NCBI RefSeq assembly: GCF_026151165.2
Contig: NZ_CP117849.1
Span: 1,488,001-1,552,000, forward strand
Reading direction: 5' to 3'
Length of the DNA stretch: 64,000 nt
DNA from: Cryobacterium sp. SO2
Lineage (GTDB): Bacteria; Actinomycetota; Actinomycetes; Actinomycetales; Microbacteriaceae
The position numbers and the translations under genes are program-made. Numbering within the stretch: position 1 is the first letter of the stretch; each line of letters opens with the position of its first letter. Under the pieces are notes generated by a model. The model had not been told where the DNA came from. It searched no databases and worked only from the letters and a program-made list of their open reading frames with translations. Positions 8,718-15,353 of this stretch are shown in pieces.

Positions 8718-10529
8718 CTAAATCCCGACACCGTGCCGTGTGGCCGCTTGTAACCAGTTCTCCACGGCGACGAACGTCTCGACCTGAGACAGGAAGTCCG
8801 GGGACGGAGCTGGATCCGAGAGTCTGCTGAGCATGAGGTCCACATCGATCAAGTTCGCCTCAGCCAGCAGCGACGCCCGGATGCCGGTGTGCAGCTCTGT
8901 GCGTCGCTGGGTGAACTCGGCGTAGGTGTCGGCGCTGTACTCGCCCGACACTCGTCTCTTGAAGAATTCCGGTGGCATCGACAGAGGCGCCATTGCCCGC
9001 GCCAAGAGGGGTTTCGCCGTCGACGTGCCCAGCCGGTATCGCATCGGGACCGCGGAAACTGCCTCAATCATTGACCGTTTCAAGAACGGACTGTCCCATC
9101 GAGCATTTCCTCCATGAACCTGGTTGATCTGATGCTGAACCTGCCCCTGAAACAGCAAGGATTCGTGCATCTGATGCCGGCCCCTATCCGGGTCGAGTCC
9201 GGCGCGCCAGGGTGACGAACCATGAAACGCGAGGGCCGTTGCAGCCAAGTCCGTCGCGTGGGTCGTCATGTTCTCGGGCCAGGACGGCCGGGCAAACCAC
9301 GAGCCGGGCCGATGTGACGAGTTGGCGCGGTGTGCCAGTTTGGAGGGAAGTGCGGCGAGTGAGCTCCCGAAGGTCTGGCGGTTCACGACCTCTGCGAGAA
9401 CCGGTAGAAACGGGGTCCGTGACGCTGAGCAGAGGCGCCGGACGGCAGCTACGGAATGCAGCCCGCCCTCATTGACCAATGACCACGAAATTGCTGGAAC
9501 GGGACCGAACAGTTCATCACCACCGATGCCGGTGAAATGGGTGGTCTGTCCGAAGTCGCTCAAGGATCTGCGGAGCTTCTGCAGGAACCCGTTGGATCCT
9601 GACCAGAGGATGGGCTGATCGGGGACGACAAGCGCTGAGGGTGATCGGTTGAGGAGAAACGCCTGTGCGGTGCTCCCGAGAGTGGGCAACTCACGCAGCT
9701 CAATCGACAGGTCATCGGCTGCCTTTCGCGCCCACGAGAGGTCGTCATTGCGGGGGTTTACCGATCGTGAGTGGAATGCGGTGGGTGTGGCGCCCAACGA
9801 CCCGAGTGCGTAGGCGACACTGCTCGAATCGAGTCCGCCAGACAAGTCGCAGGTAACGGTGTCGGAGCGGTCCAGCGCTTGCCCCAGGGTCTCGGTCAGG
9901 GACTTTCGTACCCGATCGGCTCCCTCGTCCAATGTGTCGCCGACCGCTGGCGGGGTCCACCAGCAGACCGCTCGCGGACCTCCGTTGGGGGAGAGTGCCA
10001 GATAGCTGTGCGGATGGAGCCGATCAACCTGATCCCACAAAGGCAACAACGCGAAGGGGTAGGGCGGGAGTTCTCGGTTGAGTCGGAGCGCCAGCCGGGG
10101 CAGTGACACCTTTGCGCGGTGCGCTTTGGCCAGTGTCAGCGCGGAGTCGCTGGCAACGGTGCCGTCGTTCGACGTGACCCAGTGAATGTTGGAGCTACCC
10201 GAGAGCGATCCAGCCAAAAGTTGGTGGCCGTCGAATGAGATGGCGACGATGCCGTCCCCAGCAATCTCGGCGAGAAAATCGTGAGCTGCGACGAGATCGG
10301 AAATGTCGTTCAGCGAGTTCTGAAGCCGGTGCGGATTCGTGATTCCGCATCTCTCGATCACTAGCACGGCGCGACGGTCTCGAGACGTGAGGACGAGATG
10401 CTCGGTGAGCCGGCCGATGACCCACTCGTTTCCACTTGCGTGACGCACGGTGGACATCCCTGTTCCGTGCGATAGTTCGGCCAGCACACGTTCGCTGTGC
10501 GGTGAGTCTTGGAGGAATGTCAACGCCAT
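8718..10529 (-). CDS. Lasso peptide cyclase (protein C, asparagine synthetase-like)
   Basis: This 603-residue asparagine synthetase homologue is predicted to adenylate the side chain of the core Asp9 and form the isopeptide bond with Gly1. The ATP-pyrophosphatase motif SGGLDSSS is at 230-237, and FTGIGGDELFG is a second conserved nucleotide-site motif. The N-terminus lacks a catalytic cysteine at position 2, as expected for lasso cyclases, which use no glutamine. The ATG at 10529 gives the usual family length; the frame stays open upstream into the precursor gene. It lies 137 bp downstream of the precursor gene, a gap that may allow the precursor to be expressed at a higher level. Confidence 0.93.
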   Translation of the reverse strand: MALTFLQDSPHSERVLAELSHGTGMSTVRHASGNEWVIGRLTEHLVLTSRDRRAVLVIERCGITNPHRLQNSLNDISDLVAAHDFLAEIAGDGIVAISFDGHQLLAGSLSGSSNIHWVTSNDGTVASDSALTLAKAHRAKVSLPRLALRLNRELPPYPFALLPLWDQVDRLHPHSYLALSPNGGPRAVCWWTPPAVGDTLDEGADRVRKSLTETLGQALDRSDTVTCDLSGGLDSSSVAYALGSLGATPTAFHSRSVNPRNDDLSWARKAADDLSIELRELPTLGSTAQAFLLNRSPSALVVPDQPILWSGSNGFLQKLRRSLSDFGQTTHFTGIGGDELFGPVPAISWSLVNEGGLHSVAAVRRLCSASRTPFLPVLAEVVNRQTFGSSLAALPSKLAHRANSSHRPGSWFARPSWPENMTTHATDLAATALAFHGSSPWRAGLDPDRGRHQMHESLLFQGQVQHQINQVHGGNARWDSPFLKRSMIEAVSAVPMRYRLGTSTAKPLLARAMAPLSMPPEFFKRRVSGEYSADTYAEFTQRRTELHTGIRASLLAEANLIDVDLMLSRLSDPAPSPDFLSQVETFVAVENWLQAATRHGVGI

Positions 10530-10666
10530 GGAATGTCTTGGGCCTTCCGGCTTGGTGAGATCAGGTGCGAAGCGAGTACCGACCCGATGGGCCGGCCGCC
10601 AGTGGCAGCTTGCGGATACACAATCGAGATCGCGCGCCGTCAAGCTGCCACCGGTCGATCGGTCGG

Positions 10667-10795
10667 TTAGCCGATCGCGATGAAGGCGCGACCGCCGAAG
10701 ATGTCGCGCCAGGATCCGAACCACACGCCGTTCGTCACGGACTTGAACTCGCCCAGGGTCTGGACGGACGGAGAAATGTATGCGGACTTGTTCAT
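10667..10795 (-). CDS. Lasso peptide precursor (protein A)
   Basis: This 42-codon gene encodes a leader of 22 residues and a predicted 20-residue core, GVWFGSWRDIFGGRAFIAIG. The leader fits the actinobacterial lasso pattern YxxPxLxxxGxFxxxTxG exactly in spacing: Tyr6, Pro9, Val11, Gly15, Phe17, the key Thr21 at position -2, then Gly23 as core residue 1. Core Asp9 gives a nine-residue Gly1-Asp9 macrolactam, and the absence of Cys makes it class II. The RD(I/L)FGGxxFI segment resembles propeptin. AAAGAAAAGAG upstream can serve as a ribosome site. It is the first gene of the A-C-B1-B2-D-kinase-regulator operon. Confidence 0.92.
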   Translation of the reverse strand: MNKSAYISPSVQTLGEFKSVTNGVWFGSWRDIFGGRAFIAIG

Positions 10796-10824
10796 GGCGA
10801 TGCTCTTTTCTTTGTACTGGCCGC

Positions 10825-10853
10825 GTCCTAGGACACTGCTGGTTTATGGCCAA
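10825..10853 (-). promoter_or_regulatory. Candidate promoter of the lasso operon
   Basis: On the minus strand, TTGGCC (10853-10848) and TAGGAC (10830-10825) are separated by 17 bp, like a sigma-70-type -35/-10 pair. Initiation near 10818 would leave a leader of about 22 nt before the precursor ATG. The match is modest and untested. Confidence 0.35.
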
Positions 10854-11085
10854 AGAATGAGAAATCCGGATGGATGCCCCCCACCAACTGGCGCTAAACC
10901 TAGCAAGGCAGGAAAGGGCCAAACTCGCCCTGTTATCCACAGCCCGGCGCCAATTCCCCCACTTCAGGGGGCCGCCAACGTGATACTGGCGTTGCTCCTC
11001 GCATCCGAAATTCACGCCACCGGGAGCCAGGAGACTGCGAACGTTCCAGCGTCAGTCCTCAGCGCGCGTGACACGCCCGTGTGGT

Positions 11086-11113
11086 CTAAACATCCCGATT
11101 AAAGGATGTTTAG
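11086..11113. promoter_or_regulatory. Perfect 10-bp inverted repeat, candidate operator
   Basis: CTAAACATCC (11086-11095) and GGATGTTTAG (11104-11113) are perfect inverted copies separated by 8 nt. The arms are far more AT-rich than the surroundings. The symmetry and its place between the lasso operon and the divergent ABC transporter fit a dimeric regulator site. A stem-loop in an RNA is the alternative. Confidence 0.5.
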
Positions 11114-11249
11114 CCGTCTACCTAAGGCCGGGCTGGGGCGAGTTCCGTTCCGTGAAGGGCGTGCTGGTCGAGCTTCCGAGCGCGCTCGAGGCGCGCGCAG
11201 ATCCCGAATTCATCGGTGCCACCTGGCCTCGGCCGGCGCCCCTCTGACT

Positions 11250-11348
11250 GTCAACTTTGGGGGACAAATACGCGCCATGCCGACAACGTGGCAAGAGGCC
11301 CGCGAGGTCGGGCCGGCCCCTTGATCCCGTGCAAGAGTCAACTTTGGG
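11250..11348. repeat. Two direct copies of GTCAACTTTGGG
   Basis: GTCAACTTTGGG occurs at 11250-11261 and 11337-11348, 87 bp apart, and the similarity continues as [G/C]GAC[A/T]A. The second copy ends 39 bp before the ABC ATPase start. They may be tandem regulator sites for the ABC transporter operon; this is an inference from position. Confidence 0.45.
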
Positions 11349-11387
11349 CGACTATCTACCAGCCGGCAGATTCGAGACTCTGGTCTC

Positions 11388-12110
11388 ATGATCGAAATCA
11401 AGAATTTGCGCAAACGGCACGGGCGCAAGGAAGTGCTCCACGACCTCAGCTTCGCCGTCGAGCCGGGCCGAATCACCGGTTTCCTGGGGCCCAACGGTGC
11501 GGGCAAAAGTTCGACCCTCCGGATCCTGCTCGGGCTCGACCGGGCAACCAGCGGGTCCGCTTTGATCAACGGAGTCGCCTACGGGCAGATGCTGAACCCG
11601 ATGCGGTCGGTCGGGGCGATGTTCGATGGTCCGGGGGCCAGTAAAGGGCGCTCGGCCAGAGACCACCTGCGGTGGATGTGCGTCAGCAACGAGATTCCGC
11701 GCAATCGGGTGAACGAGGTGCTCGAGATCGTCGGTTTGGCAGACAACGCGAAGGACAAGGTCGGAACGTTCTCGTTGGGGATGGGACAACGCCTCGGCAT
11801 AGCATCCGCCCTCTTGGGGCACCCCGGGGTGCTCGTGCTGGACGAGCCCACCAATGGGCTCGATCCCGATGGGCTGCGGTGGTTGCGAGCGTTTTTGCGA
11901 GACCAAGCGCAGATGGGAAACACCGTTTTGGTGTCCAGCCATCTCATGACGGAGATGGAAGGGATCGCAGACGACCTCGTTGTCATCAGTGACGGTGCGA
12001 TCGTGTCCACGGGCACCGTCGCTGCTGTTCGAGGAAGGCACCCGTCGTTGGAATCCGCGTTCTTTGCGTTGACCGACGCTGTCACGTGGCGAGTGGACAA
12101 ACGCGCATGA
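11388..12110 (+). CDS. ABC transporter ATP-binding protein (possible lasso immunity)
   Basis: This 240-residue ATPase has Walker A GPNGAGKSS at about 35-43, a variant signature FSLGMGQR, and Walker B with LVLDEPTNGLDPDG followed by the SSHLMTEME switch region. It is of the BcrA/CcmA drug or peptide resistance type, which works with separate ABC-2 permeases. Two such permeases follow immediately with ATGA and zero-gap spacing. It is transcribed divergently from the lasso operon. Self-protection against the lasso peptide, alongside exporter D, is a reasonable inference, since similar three-gene ABC modules protect producers of other RiPPs; the substrate is unproven. Confidence 0.9.
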   Translation: MIEIKNLRKRHGRKEVLHDLSFAVEPGRITGFLGPNGAGKSSTLRILLGLDRATSGSALINGVAYGQMLNPMRSVGAMFDGPGASKGRSARDHLRWMCVSNEIPRNRVNEVLEIVGLADNAKDKVGTFSLGMGQRLGIASALLGHPGVLVLDEPTNGLDPDGLRWLRAFLRDQAQMGNTVLVSSHLMTEMEGIADDLVVISDGAIVSTGTVAAVRGRHPSLESAFFALTDAVTWRVDKRA

Positions 12111-12895
12111 CCTGGCTAACGATCAGCGTCAAGACCGAGGCCGTCAAGGTCGTCACTTCCAAACCGCTCTGGCTCCTGCCCGTGGTGACCGTCCTGCTCA
12201 CCTGGGTGTTGACGTATGTCACCGGCCTGTCTGACTTGAAGGCGACAGGAGGGGACTTGGGCGGCACGACAGCCGAGAACAATCCCCTCATGTACGCCGA
12301 CAAACTCCCCCCGCTGGAGTTTCAAGGATTCGATCTCATGAACATCGGTCTGATTCTGATGATCGCGCTGGGGGCGATCTATGCCGGCGCCGAGTATCGA
12401 GATGGTCTCATCCGAAGTTCTCTGATTGCGCAGCCGAGAAGAGTCAGGTTGTTTGTGACCAAGGCGGGCGTGCTCGTGGCGATCATCGCCGTGACCGCAG
12501 CCCTCTCCATGGGGGTCGGCACGGTACTTCGGCACCTCGCCCTGGGTGAACATGGCCTGGACCCCCTCGCATTTCCCCCGCTCGTGTGGCGAAACGTCGC
12601 CGGTGTCGCACTGACGTGGTCCGTTCTCGGCCTCCTCGCCTTCACCATCGGGGTCATCGCACGCAATGCGATTGTGCCGCTTGTGTTCACGATTCCACTC
12701 GCGGTTGGGCTGGGAGACTTCCTCGTCACCCTCTGGGAGCCCGCCAAATTCCTCCCGCCAGCGGCTGGGGCAGATCTCTTCACTCCGGCGGACGGAATCC
12801 ATCTCGACCCCGTGACGGGCGCTCTGGTCATGAGCGCCTGGGCCGCCATCTCGATAGTCAGTGCGGGTGCCCTCTTTCTCAAGCGGGATGCCTAA
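12107..12895 (+). CDS. ABC-2 type permease subunit
   Basis: This 262-residue integral membrane protein begins MTWLTISVKTEAVKVVTSKPLWLLPVVTVLLTWVL, with about six hydrophobic segments and the characteristic AEYRDGLIRSSLIAQPRR motif of ABC-2 permeases after the second membrane segment. The ATG overlaps the ATPase stop by 4 bp. The next gene encodes a paralogous permease, so the transporter is probably a heterodimer of permeases with an ATPase pair. Confidence 0.85.
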   Translation: MTWLTISVKTEAVKVVTSKPLWLLPVVTVLLTWVLTYVTGLSDLKATGGDLGGTTAENNPLMYADKLPPLEFQGFDLMNIGLILMIALGAIYAGAEYRDGLIRSSLIAQPRRVRLFVTKAGVLVAIIAVTAALSMGVGTVLRHLALGEHGLDPLAFPPLVWRNVAGVALTWSVLGLLAFTIGVIARNAIVPLVFTIPLAVGLGDFLVTLWEPAKFLPPAAGADLFTPADGIHLDPVTGALVMSAWAAISIVSAGALFLKRDA

Positions 12896-13636
12896 ATGTC
12901 GCTGGGATCGGCCACAAATGCGGAAGTTGTGAAGCTTCTGTCGCTGCCGGCCGCGTTGTACACGATGCTCGCTGTGCTCGTGATCCCCGCGGCGCTCGCC
13001 GTGGCGATGGGCCTGAACATGAGGGGGTCGGACGCGCTGACCTCGATGGGCGCCGAAACCCAGGGTTTTGAAGTCGCAGGTTTCGGCCAACCTCTCGTGA
13101 TCCTGCTGGCCGCCCTCATCGTCGGCAGCGAATATCAGAACGGCCTGCTGCGGTCGTCCCAGCTCGCCACTCCGAACAGAGCCCGCCTCCTCGGCGCAAA
13201 AGCCATCGTGATCACGGTCCTCTCCGTCTCGCTGGCATTTCTGTCCATCGGACTAGCGGTCGCCCTCCGACAGATCGTGCTCGGTGATTCCGGCATCCCG
13301 CTGTTCTCTTTCACCGGCGCAATGTGGATCAACCTCGCCACTGTCGCTCTCAACTGGACCCTGATCAGCCTGGTTTCCGGGGCCTTGACCGTGCTGGCGC
13401 GATCGGTGCTCCTCCCGGTGATCGTTCTCGTGCCCATGGTGCTCGGCCTGGGGGTGTCCCTGGTCGGGGTGCTCCCGTGGCTGAAGTTCGCGCCCGACCT
13501 CGCTGGACTCCAACTCCTGACCGAGTACCCTGGGATCGGCTTACTTGACCCGGTCGTCGGTGGGCTGGTCATGGCCGCGTGGGCCGTGGCGCTGTCAGCT
13601 GCTGCATTCGTCACATTCAACAGGCGCGATGCGTAA
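12896..13636 (+). CDS. ABC-2 type permease subunit (paralogue)
   Basis: This 246-residue permease is similar in plan to the previous protein: about six membrane segments and the matching motif SEYQNGLLRSSQLATPNR after the second one. The ATG directly abuts the preceding TAA. The two permeases share the motif [AS]EY[RQ][DN]GL[IL]RSS, which suggests tandem duplication. It ends the ABC operon, 38 bp from a convergent gene. Confidence 0.85.
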   Translation: MSLGSATNAEVVKLLSLPAALYTMLAVLVIPAALAVAMGLNMRGSDALTSMGAETQGFEVAGFGQPLVILLAALIVGSEYQNGLLRSSQLATPNRARLLGAKAIVITVLSVSLAFLSIGLAVALRQIVLGDSGIPLFSFTGAMWINLATVALNWTLISLVSGALTVLARSVLLPVIVLVPMVLGLGVSLVGVLPWLKFAPDLAGLQLLTEYPGIGLLDPVVGGLVMAAWAVALSAAAFVTFNRRDA

Positions 13637-13674
13637 CGCGCACCAGTTCTTGTGGTGGTCGCCGAGGCGGCCGA

Positions 13675-14142
13675 TCAGGCGTTCTCAAGCTCGGCGATCA
13701 CGATCTTCTTCTGCTGCATCATCACCTGGATCTGCTCAGGGCGGCGGGTGTACTCGCCCATGTTCGCGGGGATGATCTGCCAGCTGAGGCCGAACCGGTC
13801 CTTGCACCACCCACACTGCTCCGAGTCGGGCACGTGCGAGAGCCGCGACCAGTAGTGGTCGATTTCCTCCTGATCCCGGCACGACACCACTAAGGAGATC
13901 GACTCGTTGAAGGTGAAGGCCGGCCCGCCGTCGAGACAGACGAAGTCCACACCGTTCAGACGGAACTGGCCGTTCAGCACCTTGCCGCTCATACCGCCGA
14001 AATGCTCGTCGAGCGTCTCGTCGGGATACTCTCCGATCGACAGGATGCGGGAGTTCGGGAACACGCTGACGTAGTACTCCATCGCCTCGCGGGCCTGATC
14101 GTCGAACCACAGACACGGCTGTATGGGTGAGAGTTCGGCCAT
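13675..14142 (-). CDS. VOC family protein (PhnB-like)
   Basis: This 155-residue protein is of the PhnB-like (3-demethylubiquinone methyltransferase-like) group of the vicinal oxygen chelate superfamily. It shows paired beta-alpha-beta-beta-beta modules: PCLWFDDQAREAMEYYVSVFPNSRI at the start and CGWCKDRFGLSWQIIPANM near the end. Members are typically small glyoxalase-fold proteins of unknown substrate. It is a single gene, convergent with the ABC operon. A strong AGGGAGGATCCC lies upstream of the ATG. Confidence 0.85.
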   Translation of the reverse strand: MAELSPIQPCLWFDDQAREAMEYYVSVFPNSRILSIGEYPDETLDEHFGGMSGKVLNGQFRLNGVDFVCLDGGPAFTFNESISLVVSCRDQEEIDHYWSRLSHVPDSEQCGWCKDRFGLSWQIIPANMGEYTRRPEQIQVMMQQKKIVIAELENA

Positions 14143-14278
14143 GGGATCCTCCCTGTTCGCACTGTTCTAGTGCGTCCAAGATATGCGGATGCGGCGAAGC
14201 CGGCGAGAAGCACGGCGGGTATTACCCACGGGTGCCAAACCGCATACGCTGGGTGTGTTGCCGACCGAAGGATCCGCC

Positions 14279-14485
14279 GTGTCTGACCACTCCGAGCACT
14301 CCCCGCAGGGCCACATCCCAGCCCCGGATGAACCGTCCGTTCCCGAGCTTGAGGACGACCAAACCGTCGCGCCACGTCCGGAGGAGGAGATCGCCGACGT
14401 TCTGCGGGCCAAGCCAGACCTTGACGATCACAGCGAGCATCGAGTGAAGACACCCCGGCATCGCGAAAGAAGTAATTTGGATTAA
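14279..14485 (+). CDS. Small acidic hypothetical protein
   Basis: I do not recognise this protein. A GTG start gives 68 residues, very rich in Asp, Glu, His and Pro (SDHSEHSPQGHIPAPDEPSVPELEDDQ) with a basic end. No domain or membrane segment is visible. The composition looks like a disordered protein rather than a shadow frame, but support is limited. Without it, the 430-bp stretch from 14143 to 14573 would hold no gene. Confidence 0.4.
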   Translation: MSDHSEHSPQGHIPAPDEPSVPELEDDQTVAPRPEEEIADVLRAKPDLDDHSEHRVKTPRHRERSNLD

Positions 14486-14573
14486 GAAGCCGCGTCTGCG
14501 CGCACCTCCCGGCCGTCGATGTCGGGGTGGTCGCGTCGCCTGTGGCCGTGTTCGGAGCCAATAGACTCACGCA

Positions 14574-15266
14574 ATGCGTCAGACCGATACCTCCCAGGCC
14601 CGCGCCGAGCACCGGTGGCCGGCCGTCATCGGGCTGCTGATCGCCCTGGGCCTGTACGCCACCCTGCCGAGCGTGTTCATTCCAGGGCTGCGATACGCGG
14701 TGGTGGCCGTCGGCCTCGCCATGTTGATCCCGCTCCTGCTGCTGAACCCCCACCGGCTCCTGAAGGAAACCCGGTGGTCGAAGAACCTCGCCACCGGGCA
14801 GGCGCTGCTTCTGGTCGCGGCGAACGAGGTGGCCCTCGTACAGCTGATCATGCTGCTCACCACGTCCGGCATGAGCGACGGGCCCAATCTCCTGCTCGCC
14901 GCCCTGCAGATCTGGGTCACGAACATCATCGCGTTCGCCCTGGTGTTCTGGGAGCTCGACCGCGGCGGACCGGTGTCCCGCCGGCACGCCGCCCGTGCGG
15001 ACATGCCGCCGGCAGACTTCCGGTTTCCCCAAGACGAAGACCACGACGCGATCGACGAGGTGGCCGCGAGGTCCTCGCAGCGAATCGGCTGGGTGGCCTC
15101 GTTCGTCGACTACGCGTACTTCTCCCTGTCCAATTCCATGGCGTTCAGTCCCACCGACACGATGCCGCTCTCGGGCAGGGCGAAGGTGTTGATGGGTCTG
15201 GAAGCCGCTGGCGGGTTCATGCTCCTCGCCCTGGTGATTGCCCGGGCCGTCTCGCTCCTCGGTTGA
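14574..15266 (+). CDS. Integral membrane protein of unknown function
   Basis: This 230-residue membrane protein has two helices at about 17-58, two at about 75-125, a hydrophilic stretch (about 130-170, rich in Arg and Asp) and a C-terminal part reading SLSNSMAFSPTDTMPLSGRAKVLMGLEA before a last helix. The latter resembles the pore-like end of DUF1345-type proteins and two-helix potassium channels, but I cannot assign a function. It stands alone between the small acidic protein and the convergent citrate transporter gene. Confidence 0.75.
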   Translation: MRQTDTSQARAEHRWPAVIGLLIALGLYATLPSVFIPGLRYAVVAVGLAMLIPLLLLNPHRLLKETRWSKNLATGQALLLVAANEVALVQLIMLLTTSGMSDGPNLLLAALQIWVTNIIAFALVFWELDRGGPVSRRHAARADMPPADFRFPQDEDHDAIDEVAARSSQRIGWVASFVDYAYFSLSNSMAFSPTDTMPLSGRAKVLMGLEAAGGFMLLALVIARAVSLLG

Positions 15267-15353
15267 GGGATCCCGCTCCCGCCTCCCGAGTAAGAAAGCC
15301 CCCGGAAGCCGAGTCGCTTGCGGGGACCTTCGGTTGAAGACTGTGCTCTGCGT

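Larger units (their letters stand above)
10796..11387. other. Divergent intergenic region, lasso operon / ABC transporter
   Basis: About 590 bp separate the precursor gene (minus) from the ABC ATPase gene (plus). I see no convincing coding sequence: the open frames here have no ribosome sites and no recognisable protein composition. It holds the candidate lasso promoter, a lone DnaA-box-like nonamer at 10933-10941, a short palindrome ACACGCCCGTGT at 11071-11082, a perfect 10-bp inverted repeat at 11086-11113 and a 12-bp direct repeat at 11250 and 11337. The region is unusually long for this compact genome segment, which suggests a regulatory role. Confidence 0.6.

Noticed and set aside
8000..8845. 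281-codon version of the B2 protease
   Set aside because: The upstream half overlaps B1 in another frame. The B1 protein has clear PqqD-like sequence, and ATG 8437 is coupled to the B1 stop.
10933..10941. DnaA box TTATCCACA in the lasso/ABC intergenic region
   Set aside because: It is a lone perfect nonamer without further boxes, AT-rich unwinding DNA or dnaA/dnaN genes nearby, so it is not evidence for an origin.
8718..11015. Longer frame for the cyclase extending through the precursor gene
   Set aside because: The first 162 codons lie across the precursor gene and its promoter region and lack lasso cyclase character; ATG 10529 gives the normal family length.
11106..11324. 72-codon plus-strand frame in the lasso/ABC gap
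   Set aside because: It has Arg-rich composition, no ribosome site and no protein-like pattern, and it overlaps the direct repeats.
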